Assembly: GCA_025526935.1 (NCBI GenBank) | Contig: JAHLKD010000103.1 | Coordinates: forward strand, 124,001-188,000 | Source: Cladochytrium replicatum | Lineage: Eukaryota > Chytridiomycota > Chytridiomycetes > Cladochytriales > Cladochytriaceae | Reading direction: 5' to 3' | Length of the DNA stretch: 64,000 nucleotides | In this document: positions 24,912-36,852 of the stretch, in pieces | How positions within the stretch are numbered: the stretch's first letter is position 1 | How the letters are laid out: each line of letters starts with the position of its first letter | The notes under the pieces: generated by a model | The model's input: the letters and a program-made list of their open reading frames with translations, nothing else | Database searches by the model: none | What the model was told of the DNA's origin: nothing | Made by a program: the position numbers and the translations under genes

Positions 24912-27158
24912 ATGTCGCACAACTGGTCAAAAACCCACATTACCAACGGTATCGCTGTCCTGCGCTCGCAGCACATCAACCAGGGAACCACTTTCTCAGA
25001 TGATGTCCGGAGCTACCTGAACCTGCATGCGCTCGTCCCCGCAGCGCACGAGACCCTCGACCAGCAGGTCAAGCGCGCCATGAGCTTTCTCCGTTCGCTC
25101 GAATCGCCGCTTGAACGTTACCTCTACCTTAGCCGGATCAAAACAGAGGACGTCACGTAAGTGGAGTTGAATGGGGGAGGTCATTAGACACCACTGAGGA
25201 AAAGATCACCGGCTTTGGTTCTACCTGTCTACGGACGCATGGTACTTACATGAGCTTTTTCAATTTTCGTTTGCATTGGTTTCTTCAGGTTGTTTTACAA
25301 GCTCTGCGTGTCGCACTTGGAAGAGGTCTGCCCGATCATTTACACCCCCACCATTGGTGAAGTGTGCCAAAAGTTCAGCTGGTGCTACACTCCAGGTGAG
25401 AATCTGCAGCCCTGATCTCAAAGCTTGTGCGACACTGAATACCGTTACCTTACGTAATTAGGTTTCGCTGAAGGCCTGTTCATCTCGCTCAAGCACAAGG
25501 GCCAGGTCGCAAACGTCCTTCGCAACTGGACATACCCAAACCCTGAAATTTGTGTCATCACTGATGGTTCTCGCATTCTTGGTTAGTGTTTTTAATTTAG
25601 TGGGGATAACGTTCTCTTTTTGCTGAAGTTTTATGTTGTTTTACAGGTTTGGGAGATCTCGGAATTAACGGCGCTGGTATTCCCATCGGAAAGCTTTCTC
25701 TTTACGTAGCCGCCGCTGGTTTCAGCCCCCACCGTACCCTTCCTATCACCCTGGATTTGGGAACGGACAACGAGGCTTTCCTGAAGGATGAGTTCTACTT
25801 GGGACTACGTCAGAAGCGGCCGAGCGACCGGGAATTCTTTGAGTTCATGGACGAGGTCATGGACGGGTTAGTATTCTTGAGTGAGGGGGTGTCTATCGCG
25901 TATGCTTATTTTCTCCCAATCTAGTCTCAAAACCGTTTTCCCCAACATGTTGGTTCAGTTTGAAGATTTCTCGAGTGAGCACGCTTTCGCATGCCTTGAT
26001 CGCTACCGCACAAAGTACATGTGTATGTTTGAAAGTTATTCTCTTGTTTTGAGAGGGTATTAAAGGAGAATTTGTCTTTGCTAGGCTTTAATGATGACAT
26101 CGAGGGAACCGGAGCTGTCATCATGTCTGGTTTCATCAATGCCATTGTCCAATCTGGCACTCCCATCAGCGAGCAGCGTGTTCTTTTCTACGGTGCAGGG
26201 TCTGCAGCCGTCGGAGTCGCACGCCAGATTATGGCCTACTTTGTCCAGCAGGGCGGAATAACACGCGAAGCCGCCCGCAACGCGTTCTATCTCGTCGACC
26301 GTTCCGGTCTCGTCACCGCCGACCGCGCCGACGCCAAGTCGGGCAAGATCCAGAACCACAAGCTCGGGTTCATGCGCTCGGACGTGACCCAGGACGACGT
26401 CAAGGGCACCTCGCTCTCCGCGGTCTGCAAGTTTGTCCAACCCACTGCGCTCGTCGGTCTTTCGTCTGTGGGCGGTGCGTTCACTCCCGATATCATTGGG
26501 ATGATGGATCGGTTCAACCCCGCGACGCTCGGGAAGCGTCCTATCATCTTCCCGCTTTCAAACCCTGCGACGGCGGCCGAGTGCTCGTACGTCAACGCGA
26601 TGCGGTACACAAACGGACGTGTGATTTTCGCGTCGGGAACTGCGTTCGATGCCATCCCACACCCGACTCGCACTGGGTTCACAGCGTACCCGGGCCAGGG
26701 CAATAACATGTACAGTAAGTGTATATTTGTGAGTGTATTTTGCGCAGACGCTGAGCCTTGTCTGTTTTCCACCAGTTTTCCCTGGTCTCGGTCTCGGCCT
26801 CTGCATTGCCGCGGTTGTCCGTGTGACAGACGAGATGATCTATGCAGCGTCGGTTACGCTCGCGTCGACCTTGACCCCCGACGAGCACGAAGACGAGCTC
26901 TTGTACCCACGCATCCACCGAATCCGCGAAGTCTCGCTCATCATTGCACGAGAAGTTGTGAAGACGTCGGTGAAGCTTGGGCTCGCGCGCGACCGGTTTG
27001 TGGTGGAGCTGCTCGACAAGAAGAAGAAGGGCGGTGCGGAGGACACGCAGATCATCCGGGACTACAAGTTGCTCACGTACATTAAGGGGAGGATGTACGA
27101 GCCGCAGTATGTGGAAGATTCGGTCATTCTCAAGGACCGTCTGAAGGTTTTGATTTAA
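24912..27158 (+). CDS. MAE1: NAD(P)-dependent malic enzyme
   Basis: Oxidative decarboxylation of malate to pyruvate and CO2, in fungi commonly mitochondrial. Seven exons fit exactly in phase: 24912-25156, 25289-25395, 25462-25581, 25647-25866, 25925-26022, 26085-26714 and 26776-27158, giving 600 residues. Family blocks: YTPTIGEVCQKFSW with the catalytic Tyr, VITDGSRILGLGDLGINGAG, VQFEDFSSEHAF carrying the metal-binding acidic residues, FNDDIEGTGAV, the dinucleotide-binding FYGAGSAAVGVARQI, and IFPLSNPATAAECSY. The N-terminus (MSHNWSKTHITNG) is not a strong mitochondrial presequence, so a cytosolic product is possible. The C-terminal basic stretch LLDKKKKGGAED is an unusual short insertion. 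GC-rich codon use in exons 6-7 matches highly expressed genes here. Confidence 0.93.
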
Positions 27159-27672
27159 GTTTTTGAGTTTGGAGAAAGATTCCTCATTTGGTTGGATTGT
27201 TCTTTAATTCCTTTTTTTTGGGGAGGGGATGTATTAAAGGAACCACATTTTTTTGCGATATGCATGTTTAAAGTTTGATGTTGAGAGTGGGGTTGACGCA
27301 CCGTCCGGTGCGGACCCAGGAAAACAGTCATCAGTAGCACGTCAGTGTATTACTATTATTGGCGACCATGGTTCGACGAAACTGTTTCGGGGGCACAAAT
27401 CGGGATGTGACGTCCATAATAATAACGTTGAGCTTTCACCGGTGGCAGTGTGACAGACGGTCCCCCACGTGACCAGTCAAAATCCGTCCTCTTTGGGTTC
27501 GACTGACAGATGTCACATTTAAGAGCTGCACGTCCACACCCTCACCTAAAGTAACCACTGCCGACGAGCTCTTCTTACTACTTTACTACTACTTCTTCTA
27601 CTACCAGTACTACTGTACTTACCGGCACTAGCACCCTAATACTACTTGCACACACTCTCGCAATTCTAATCT
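27159..27672. other. Intergenic: malic enzyme 3'UTR and promoter of the next gene
   Basis: T-rich 3'UTR after 27158, then a GC-richer part. A repetitive leader of TACTACT/CTTCTTCTAC type at 27570-27610 probably belongs to the 5'UTR of the next gene. No ORF of note. Confidence 0.45.
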
Positions 27673-27927
27673 GGTAAGTCTTTATCGCCCTTATCTTGCC
27701 ACCCAAACAATCCCATTATTTTTTTCTCCTACTCGCGTGCTTTCTCTCTGTTTTTCTTCTTCCCCGGCTCCCCCTATTTAATTTGAAACGCTTTATCGCT
27801 TTCACGTGTGCTCTTCTATCTGCCTGCTTCTCCTCCCATTACCCGCTCTCCTCCCCGTGTGATTATTCCACCTCATCTTTCTTCTCGAGCCCCAATCTCA
27901 CAAATCAAACCAATCTCTCTCCTCCAG
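27673..27927 (+). promoter_or_regulatory. Probable 5'UTR intron
   Basis: A strong donor (CTG followed by GTAAGTC) at 27673 and a pyrimidine-rich tract ending in TCTCCTCCAG just before the ATG at 27933 define an about 255-nt intron inside the leader. Long first introns in the 5'UTR often mark strongly expressed fungal genes. Confidence 0.55.
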
Positions 27928-27932
27928 CTAAA

Positions 27933-28613
27933 ATGTCTGACGATTCTTCTGCCGCCGTCGTTGACACCTCCGCCGTCGATTCGGTCATTGTCAACTCCAC
28001 CGCTCCCGTCGAATCTACTTCGCGCGACATTGCCGTTACCGTCACCGAGACCACCACAACGGTTACTGAGACAGTCACCGAAGCCGTCAAACCCTCCAAC
28101 CCCTTCTTCGCCTTCCTGATCTCCCTCGCATTCTGCAAGTGCGCCGCACCATCGCAGACTGCCGAGGTCACAGACAAGTCTATCACCATTGAGGCTGTCG
28201 CTTCACCTGCACCCACAACAGCAGCCGCCGCCATCACCGAAACCGAGTCGACCTCCACCATCGTCGTCGCGGAGGCAACCGCTTCCTTCGAGGAGTTTGT
28301 CGAGGTCACCACCACCACCGTCACGACAACCGAGACTATCGTCGAAGAGGTCGACTCCCCTGTCGCCGAGAACAGCCCCGCCTCCCCCATCTCAGAGGTC
28401 GCTTCCTCGACTCTGACCGACGATACCACCGTCAAGAAGTCCGAGGACAACAACACTGGCTCGGAGGCCGGCTCGACCTCGGGCACCAAGGAAAAGAAGG
28501 CGCGTCGCAGGATGTCCCAGACCATCAAAGAAGGTTTCGGCAAGATCAGGACGCTCGGTCGCTCTAAGACCTCTGCTTCGCTCGAGGAGACCAAGGAGGA
28601 GAAGGAGGCTTAA
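27933..28613 (+). CDS. Ser/Thr/Val/Glu-rich acidic protein of unknown function
   Basis: A single coding exon of 226 residues starting MSDDSSAAVVDTSAVDS. It is built from VTETTTTV-type repeats, Ala/Pro-rich linkers and acidic patches. One hydrophobic stretch (NPFFAFLISLAFCKCAA, about residues 53-70) is amphipathic or membrane-associated and carries two cysteines. The tail is basic then acidic: KKARRRMSQTIKEGFGKIRT, ending TKEEKEA. There is no signal peptide. The very clean codon bias (many GTC, ACC, GCC) and the leader intron suggest an abundant product. No family recognised; a lineage-specific cytoplasmic or membrane-peripheral protein is the most I can say. Confidence 0.7.
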   Translation: MSDDSSAAVVDTSAVDSVIVNSTAPVESTSRDIAVTVTETTTTVTETVTEAVKPSNPFFAFLISLAFCKCAAPSQTAEVTDKSITIEAVASPAPTTAAAAITETESTSTIVVAEATASFEEFVEVTTTTVTTTETIVEEVDSPVAENSPASPISEVASSTLTDDTTVKKSEDNNTGSEAGSTSGTKEKKARRRMSQTIKEGFGKIRTLGRSKTSASLEETKEEKEA

Positions 28614-29863
28614 AAACAACATTCCCCTCGAATTCAGAGAGCATATGGAGTTTACTTATAGACCATTTTTGTTTGACTGTGACACAGCCTGGAGAGAGAG
28701 AAAAAGAGAGAACAGAAATCCCCCGAAACTTACAAAAACCCCCCTTTTACAACCTTCCCAATTCAATGGTATCATTTGCTTCCCCCGTTTTTCAAATTTC
28801 CACTTTCTTGCCTTCTAAGCTTTACTTGACATCCCCACCAACTTACCTATGGCAACACAAAGTCTTTTCCCAGCTTTATTTTATTCCATTCATTCACACT
28901 AGTCGTCTTCTTTTTCTTATAGTTTACACGGTAGTTGTCGCCGCCAGTTCTTTGGGATATGGAGTTGTTGTTGTCATTTATTATTCTCTTTAAATTGGCT
29001 CGCTTGATTTTTCGTAGCACGATCAAATCCTCGCATTTGCAACTTTTTTTATTACCTATTTTGTTTTTGCAGATTTCTTCATGTCTTCAAAACAAATCTG
29101 ATTGTCATTTTTTTATCATAGATGAGTTCTTAGGGAGAGGGTATTTTGACTGCTGCTTTTCCCAATCCGATTCACTCGAGTCGTTTTTCGCTTTTATAGC
29201 ATTAACGACAAAAACGTTCATTCTCTTTCTGTGAATAGCTTTCGTGCCTTCAGTTGTTTATGCATGGGCACTACATTTTATCTTGTGACTGCGTTTGTCT
29301 GTTTTGTTTAGAGATGCCGATTGGATTGCTCTTGATCAGGTGTTTTGCCTTCTTTTGAAGAAAAATGACGTTCCCTCCCATTTTCCCCCAAATCTTCTAT
29401 TACCATTCTTTTTTGGCGTGCGACTTTCTCAATTACCTGTGTTCTCTTTTCTTCTATAAGTGTGATGAGTTGCTCATCGAAGTGGTTTTCCTCTAGTTTA
29501 GCGTTCTATGTTTTTCAAAACCCCACCATTTTTTCCTTGGTTTTTTTGTTGAGCATAGTGGTTCGAACTTTTTCCCAACTGTTCTCTCTCTGTTCGACGA
29601 TTTGCGAGATTTTTTCCATAACATGGCCAGAAAGTATTAAAACAGTGAGTGTGTTGTTCGGGTCACAAAAGTATTGTTCATTTACCTTCTGCCGAATGTG
29701 GTACATATAATACAATCAGTGGCATTCGACCCAGGGGTGAATGCCGCTTTTTATATCCACTTAATAAGCCAAAAGCTGGGGAAAGCCGATCGTGTGTCTT
29801 TAAACATCCCCCAAAACCTGCAGCCAAACTGTTTTCATCTGTGGTTACATAATTTTTTTTGTG
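28614..29863. other. T-rich intergenic stretch without a visible gene
   Basis: About 1.2 kb, strongly T-rich on the plus strand. It contains the 3'UTR of the Ser/Thr-rich gene. Short plus ORFs (28673-28993, 28935-29234) are Phe/Leu/Ser runs caused by the T-richness and are not supported as genes. Confidence 0.5.
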
Positions 29864-32134
29864 TTATGTCCTCAAGAAGGGCAGGAACCCAACCTCCCCG
29901 TTCTCCCACCCAACGCATCCCAAAGCCTCCACAAGCGCCGCACCACCCGCGCCTCCAACCCCACCCCAAAACACCACCTCAATCGCCCTCGCATCCTCCG
30001 TCCGCCGTCCCTCCCCATTCGCCTCGTTATCACCCTCCCTCGCCTTCTTCTTGCCCTTGAAATCATCCCCATCTTCATTCCGCATTTCTGGTCCCCGTAC
30101 GAATCCCCTAATTGAAATCGATCAGCGTTGCAATTCAAGCCAATGTCCTTAAAAAGCAACGCATACGTGAGTGTGAATAGCGGGAGCGGAATCGTTGCGA
30201 CGCTGTACACAGCCAGAAGCGCGCTTCCGTCCTCTGCTTCGTCGTCGTTGCCGCCTCGGCTCATGAACGAAACAAGCAGGTACCGCCCCATCGGATCCAG
30301 CGTCATCCTTTCAATCTCGCCTCCCACACTGTAAGTAGAGACGATTCAAAGATTTTATAAATCCTGCCTCACAGAAAACTTTGTCGCATCAAGCACCCAC
30401 CTTATCCGCGCTCCAGATGGCATGTCGTATTCCGCATCCACCACCGGCTCTGGAATAATCTCTCGCGTTTCTGCAAAAAGTGGTTTGAGAAAGTTTCGCA
30501 CATTGCTAAACGTTATTGCGATTTCTACCAAAAGTCGGCGCATTGCTATCCTTGCTCTTGCGTTGCTGCAGCACGCTCGAAATGCCGCTGCTGCTGACCC
30601 CGATCCCAAAAATCTTGCTCTGGCCCTCAATGGCGTGCAAAAAGATCTTGCTGTCCGGCATCCAGTTCACACTCTATCAAACAACACCAAAAAACGGGAT
30701 AAGCTGGCTCCTTAAGGAAAGAGCAAATGGTAGCATACATGAACAGGCGCTACCATCTGCAGCTCCCTACACGTCCACTTGTCCGTCTCCCAAATCCTGA
30801 TCTGCGCCGTCCTACAGCAAAACAACATTAAATCTTTTTCAACGATGAAGCGAAACTATGCTCACATGCAAGACTGAACGAGGTATCGCCCGTTCGGACT
30901 GAATTGCACTTCTCTCGTCCCGTCGCCTCCGTATCGTCGTAAGGGCATCATGCCAAGCCCATCCGCGTCAAACACGTAGAGAGTCGCGCTCTCGTGTACA
31001 CCGACGCACAGCAGTGGCGTGCCCGAAGGAGACCAGGAGAGTGCGGAGACGGGTGAGGTGGGGAGGTGGGTAACCCAGGGTGTAGGCGTGGGCCGAGGGT
31101 GCGTGCGCCAGAGCAATACACCAGTGCTTAGATCGAAAAAAAGATGGGTTGATTCAATAATGATGATGAGTAATCTTACCTTGTGCCAACAGCTAAGGAA
31201 CACCCAGCGGCGGGGTGGAATTCCATGCAAGTGATGTTCCGCTGGTACTCGTGAGACAGGACGCGTTCTGGATATGCTCCATCTGGAAAGAAAACAATGA
31301 GCGTGTTCTTTTCCAAACCATATTCTGGGTTCGCGGTTACCTTTCGCCGAGACATTGTAGAGAAACACGAGGTTGCTCTCGTGGGCGACCGCGAGGAGGC
31401 TTCGGTGACGGTGGAAGGCGAGGGAACGGATGATGGATCCGCTGTCGAGGGATTCAGTGCTAGCAGTTTTGGGTTTGGAAGGCGTTGCCGCAGGCTGCAT
31501 CACGTTCTACACAAGGTAGGAGTAAAACAAAATCTTCCTTTCATCGCTCGATTTTGGAAAAACACCTTAAATGCAGCCTGGATGAACGGAAAGAAGCGCT
31601 CAACGATGGTGGAATTCGAAACCACAGCTGCTGCCGATGCAATCACCGGGTTGAGCGTAACGGAAGCTCTCACCCCATTGATCCAAGCGTAAGCACGGTT
31701 GATGAGCGGAACGGCGAGATCGTAGGCAGTAGCGAGGGAAAGTGACGGTAGCGCGAAGGGGATGATGGCTGTGGAAGAGAGCGCTGGTTTTTTTGAAACC
31801 AGCACGTTCGCAGAGGCTATTGGGGACGATGAAGAGGGATGTATCGGGATGGACCGTGTGGACATGTCTTTGGAAAGGCGGATTGGGAGGTAGAGCGGGC
31901 CCTGTGGTCCAAGGTTAGATTAAGAACGAACTTAGGTTGGAGGAGATCGCAACCTGAGCACGGAGGTATGATGCTAGGGCAGGATCGTTTGGGCTAGACA
32001 GATGAACTGGAAAGTAGACACGATCCATCAGAGAAATCGAGGCTTAAGCGCCATATAAACGTACCCGGACGGGCATCGACAACGGCGAGCGAGAACGAGC
32101 CAGGCTCGGGAGGCCGTAATGGCGAGCGGGCCAT
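29864..32134 (-). CDS. AAAS: Aladin, WD-repeat nucleoporin
   Basis: Nuclear pore complex WD40 protein. The start ATG at 32134 opens MARSPLRPPEPGSFSLAVVD. Later exons give WD-type blades: RSLAFHRHRSLLAVAHESN, VFLYNV, ERVLSHEYQRNITCMEFHP, AVGTSTGVLLW, SPVSALSWSPSGTPLL, REVQFSPNGRYLVQS, QIRIWETDKWTCRELQM and NWMPDSKIFLHA. The C-terminal part has IERMTLDPMGRYLLVSF, then GFVRGPE and ALGCVGWENGEVGFLPF, which matches the aladin-specific end (GWSTGRIAHIPLYF-like). The order of blades and the RIWETDKWTC element fit aladin better than other WD proteins. About eight exons; a Ser/Ala-rich insert before the propeller (around 31560-31865) is longer than I expect in animals. Confidence 0.8.
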
Positions 32135-32216
32135 GATTTTGTAGTTGAGAAATCACAACTCACGAAAGCGGCGGAGGCTTTTCGAGTGGAGAAAGAAAAA
32201 TAAGAATAATGAAATT

Positions 32217-32261
32217 ATATGAAATGAAATGAAATGAAATGGAATGGAATGGAATGGAATA
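32217..32261. repeat. Pentanucleotide microsatellite (ATGAA / ATGGA)n
   Basis: About nine units of a 5-bp repeat. The first part is ATGAA and the second ATGGA, so a single substitution spread through half of the array. It sits just upstream of the aladin start on that gene's strand. Confidence 0.85.
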
Positions 32262-32535
32262 CTGGCAATATGGCAATACTGCTTTGGTATGTATTAATAT
32301 CCCATCTTTTAATGATTATTGTTTGATATCATGATATGATAGTTTTGTGTCTTTTCCACTTGCCAGCGAGGTAGAGTTCTTGCTTCCCTATTCCATTGCT
32401 TGCCCTTTTCTCGCTGTCCCTTTTGATTTGTTGATTTACCGTCCTGTTTATATTTTGCTGCTGTGCTTCGCTCCACGCTTCCTTCCTGAAACCTTCTCAG
32501 AGTCTTCTGCTGGTCTGACGGTCTGACCCTCTTCC
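32262..32535. other. Divergent promoter region between aladin and the lipase
   Basis: AT-rich sequence that would serve the lipase gene on the plus strand. No gene or clear motif seen. Confidence 0.4.
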
Positions 32536-33899
32536 ATGCCGCTTTCGGCTGCGAATTCGTTCCAGCCTTCCGCTCTCGCTGCTTCAGTCGCCCTCATTGC
32601 TTCCAATGCTCGCTCGCTTTTGCGAGAACACCTCTTCAAATCCGAGCTTGCAAACTCGAGCCTCTCTCCCGATCCATCATTGCCCTCCCATGACCACCCT
32701 GCAGTCCCTCCTTCTCACTCCAACAATAATCCTCACCAGTCAAATGCTCGGCTGCGACGCTACAGGCCCGTCTCAACTTTGTACAAAGCACCCAGGGCTC
32801 CAGTCGTGCTCTGCCACGGTAACCTCACAGCGATTTCAATTCATGCTAGTTTGAATGGGCTCAATTCTTTATGCACTTCAAGGTCTTTTTGGGTACGACG
32901 TCATAGGACCAGACAAGATCCCCTTCCTGCAGATTCACTACTGGAGCGGTGTCGCAGAAGCACTGAGGGATTTGGGCTGCACTGTGTACATTCCTGCAGT
33001 CCCTTCCGTAGGGTCCATTCCGAACAGAGCTGCACATCTCCATCGCTGGTTGGAGAGGAATGTCTCTGGTGATGTGAATCTCATCGGTCACTCCATGGTA
33101 TATTGAATACCCGACGCTCATCAATTCTTGCATATCATTAATCGAACTTACTGTTGTGGTTTAGGGCGGCCTCGACTGTCGATACGTTGTATCCCGCTTG
33201 GGCTCGACCAAGTACACTGTAAAATCCCTCACCACAATCGCAACACCCCATCGCGGCAGCGCCTTCATGGACTGGTGCAGAGACGAGCTCGGCCTCGGCT
33301 GCCGCGGCGACCGCGAACTTCTCCACGACTTTCCCTTCTCCCTACCAGTCCACCACAACCATCCCCAAACCGAAGACAACCACCCTCCCCACCGCACCAT
33401 GCACCGAAGACCCTACGCCCTCCGCAAATACCTCGGCCCCATCCACCCCGTCGTCCGCAACGTCCTCGCGACCACAATCGACCGCCCTGCTTTCGCTTGC
33501 CTCACATCCTCGTACCTGACCACCTACTTCAACCCCTCGACACCCGACCACGCCGACGTGGCGTACTTTTCCTACGCGGCCGAAACGCCAACAACACCAC
33601 GGTCATCGCCGGCTTTGGTACTGCCCTACCAGATCATCACCGAGCAGGAAGGTCCGAACGACGGAATGGTGTCCGTGCGCTCGGCGACGTGGGGAGAGCT
33701 GCTGGGAATCATGGAGGCGGATCACTGGGAACTTGTTCCGCCGAAAGTCTGGCGACGGCTGTGGTCGCTGAACGTGTCGGCAGTGGCCGGGAAGCTGCGT
33801 CAGCGTGCACCTTCCCAAGGCAAGGGCGAGCGTGAAAGGTTCGACTACGTTGACTTTTACCTGCACGTTGTCACTGGTCTTGCAGATCGAGGTTTTTAG
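32536..33899 (+). CDS. Alpha/beta-hydrolase lipase with split GHSMGG elbow
   Basis: Predicted triacylglycerol or ester lipase. Three exons fit in phase (32536-32818, 32883-33097, 33165-33899), giving 410 residues. Oxyanion region: PVVLCHGLFGYD. Nucleophile elbow: NLIGHSMGGLDCRYV, with intron 2 falling between GHSM and GG. The next block, TTIATPHRGSAFMDW, is typical of bacterial-type lipases and their fungal relatives. EGPNDGMVSVRSATWG offers the acid (Asp) and DHWELV the catalytic His region. The N-terminal about 90 residues are Ser/Pro/His-rich without a clear signal peptide, so the enzyme may be intracellular. Specificity unknown. Confidence 0.82.
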
Positions 33900-34848
33900 A
33901 CGGTGCAACGGGATTGTGAAAATTCACACAATTTTTGGAAATACATTACAAGTTGTTTTGCAGTGTGATGAAGAGAGAAATACTGGTCTGCGATGAATTG
34001 GTGCAATTTGTTCTCAGAGCCTTATCCAGAGCGCTAACTCTGCGACAGGCTTCCTACGCTCTGTGTGATGTATTCCCATGCCGAAAAGGAATTCATTCGT
34101 GCGGCCGCTATGCTATGCTGAATCTATCGAGCCTCAAATATGTCATGAAAATATTTGAGGCTGCTGACCGCTACTGACCGGATTGAAGCACCTCAAGATC
34201 ATACAAACCAACAAGCGGGAATAAGAAAAATGGAGGACGGACGGGTGCCCATCACTTTGTTTTGCGAGCGTCCACATATAGTTTTCTCATGTGTCCCGTT
34301 TTGAAAGCTGATCGCCTATGACATGGGCCATGAAAGCTGCACGATATAATAAATCGACACATTTGGTGATAAAAGTTGCAGTGTAAAAGACGTCCGTCTG
34401 TATTTCTTGTTTCTTTTGTTTGTCCCTGCCATCGGGGCACACTTACGAAAAGAAGTTTGTAGCTATATGTACATTCGTTCTGTCTTTAAGTAGAAAGTTT
34501 TAAATTCGAGGACCAAATGTGGGACCCTGAAGAAGAAATTCCACCATCATGGCTGTGTGGGCACTTGATAGGTTGAAGGTCGAGAATGAGGAAGCTTGGG
34601 CTTTTTGGGCTGAACACTTTTCAGAAGGGTTGGTGAAACACGATCATTGTTTACGAGGTTCTTCAATGATGGTGGGTTGTAGGCGGAGAATGCTCCTTGG
34701 GAATCCTTCACCCCTGCTATCACAAAATACGCTATAACGCTTTTCGGTCGTGGCACAACACTCGATTCGGCGGGACTCCGCGAGCGCCTGCATCGAATCA
34801 GAAACAGGTTCCTTTGTGAAGATCTTCTTCTTTCGCCTCCTTTGTAGA
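33900..34848. other. Intergenic stretch with a strong hairpin
   Basis: No convincing gene. It holds a perfect 12-bp inverted repeat at 34130-34162 (listed separately). A small ORF start at 34517 (MWDPEEEIPPSWLCGHL) may be the first exon of the LRR gene downstream, ending at a GTTGAA donor. Confidence 0.45.
34130..34162. repeat. Perfect 12-bp hairpin downstream of the lipase
   Basis: AGCCTCAAATAT and its exact reverse complement are separated by 9 nt. It lies about 230 bp after the lipase stop and could be a 3' RNA structure or a small transposon relic. Confidence 0.6.
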
Positions 34849-36472
34849 AGCGCTCCAGACTTTGAATGGCTGAAGGAGTTCACTGGCGATCGCAGCGACA
34901 GCCGGCACATTGAGCACTCATTCAACCCTTTCGTCATCGGTGGGAGAACACCAAAATCAGGATGTTCGTCTGGTGGCAACCACTGTCAGCGTAGAGAGCT
35001 CGGTACTCGACTCAGTACGCTCAATGAATCCTCCCAGTCCTGTGGTGCGAGCTTGGTTTCACATCTGGACGACTGGAAATCCAACAGCTTCGTTAGCGTC
35101 GATGGGACAAACTCGGTTCCATTGGATTCTGCACGCAACCAAGACAGCAGCTGGGTGAGCAATGACTACATCCCGAGTGAAGCCGAGATCACACCAGAAG
35201 ATTCCATTCTTCGGAACTAGATGATCGAGAACGCTGACGCAGGATTGTTCTGGAAGACACAATTTCCTCTGGTGTTCCGTGTGGACGTAAGGCGCTTCCT
35301 TTCAGCCGTGAAAAAGTACCTCTGGGACCAGGTTTTCTATCGTGCATCACTCAATCAAGAACGGATGGCTACAGACTTAAGTCGCTATTGCCGAATTTCA
35401 AAACATCGCCGGTGCAAGCATCTCAATGTTATGGCTAAGACCTTACATTGTTGATCATCTACAATCATTGATGAATACGCTCGGTGCTTGGAAACAGCCA
35501 GAAGGATCGTTCTCCGTATTTGGTAGGAGTTTGAGCGAGGAAGACACCCGTATATTATTCTCCTCGTGGTCTCCGGGGGCAGGACAGATGGGTCTCGAGA
35601 CGATCAAAACACTTCGACTGAACAGAATCAGCATGAAGTCAACGCAGCTGAAAGAACTCGTCTCGAGCCTCTCCGCGCCATGCACTTTATGGGAACTCTC
35701 TATCATGTCCTACACCATGGATGAAGATTCTGTCGCATTGCTCTCGCAAAAGCTGAAGGCCAATTCCAGCTTGGAGAGGCTTATTCTTGTGGAAACCTCC
35801 ATCAGCAACGCCGGTGCATCTGCAATAGCTCAACTGCTGGCATCAAACTCAAACATCAAGTTCCTGGACATGAAGGATAATAGGATCGGAGACCTTGGTG
35901 CCGCCGCACTCGCAAAAGCCCTGACTACGAATCGCAGCCTCAACCATCTTGTCCTTGACTCCAACGAGATCTCGAATGAAGGCACGATAGCCCTTGGTGC
36001 AGCCCTTTGCGAGAACACGACTCTCCAAACCCTTCACCTCGCGAAGAACCGCATTGAGACGGATGGAGCGAATGCCATCGCCACCGCACTCCTCCGGAAC
36101 TCGAGCCTTACATCACTTAACCTGAGCAACAACGAACTGCGTGACAAGGGCATCACTGCGCTCGCGAAAAGCTTAAAGCACAACAAGGTGCTGAACGTTC
36201 TTGGAGTAATGGAGATTTCGACTAGCACCATGGGCGTAAATTCCCTTGCAACGGCAATCAGAGCAAACGCCAGTTTGGTTGAGGTAGACGCCAGGGAGTT
36301 AGCATTGGGCGATTCGCGCGTGGTTAAACTGATTGATGCTGGTAGCGACAGCAAGAGCCTTCAAGTCCTGAAGTTATCTCTGCCAGTCACTTGGATAAGC
36401 CCTCCAACCAAAGTGAAGAAGATCGTAACCAAAGGCGGCAGAGCCTGGAAGAGATTTGTTGAATTCTGTTGA
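34849..36472 (+). CDS. Leucine-rich-repeat protein (RNH/NLRC3-like repeats), 5' model uncertain
   Basis: The secure part, 35387-36472, gives an LRR array of the ribonuclease-inhibitor type: repeats such as NSNIKFLDMKDNRIGDLGAA, NRSLNHLVLDSNEISNEG, NTTLQTLHLAKNRIETDGAN and NSSLTSLNLSNNELRDKGIT, each about 28 residues. A short basic tail follows (KKIVTKGGRAWKRFVEFC). Upstream coding-like sequence runs from a pyrimidine-rich acceptor at about 34848 (SAPDFEWLKEFTGD) through an in-frame TAG at 35218-35220 into FWKTQFPLVFRVDVRRFL. The frame then changes near 35385 with no clean intron. Either introns were missed or the N-terminal half is damaged. No NACHT or other effector domain was seen. Function unknown; such repeats bind proteins. 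Confidence 0.6.
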
Positions 36473-36852
36473 TGCCTCGCAAGGTGTTTGCAGTCATATC
36501 GTTAACTTTCAGTGATGACATTAAAGCATGCAAGATGATCGCACAGCTCACAGCTCCGCTCCATCTCCTATTGGAGAAATGTATGCGACCCGCCTGTCCA
36601 ATAAGCTTGATCTTTACGCTGGGGTCCAACAGAAGGTTGATTGCATGCTTGTTGAGACGTAGTTGTTCCTTGGCCGTGCTGCTGCTCCTTCAGCAGCTCC
36701 AGCAGCATTGCTTGAGCACTGATCTTGGGATCAAACGATGGCAGGCATTATCCTGGATCGCGTGGAAAAACTCAACCAGTTTTTTTAAACAAGAAAATTA
36801 CGGAAAAACCAGCGAAACGCGATCCAACCTCCGCTCGTGGCGTGCACAAGTT

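Noticed and set aside
28673-29234. Phe/Leu-rich plus ORFs
   Set aside because: Explained by T-rich base composition in the 3' region; no start context or conserved blocks.
33128-33835. 235-codon plus ORF overlapping the lipase
   Set aside because: Arg/Pro-rich shadow frame; the other frame encodes GHSMGG and TPHRG lipase motifs.
34020-34070. tRNA-like look of the sequence around 34030-34060
   Set aside because: No B box and no cloverleaf could be drawn.
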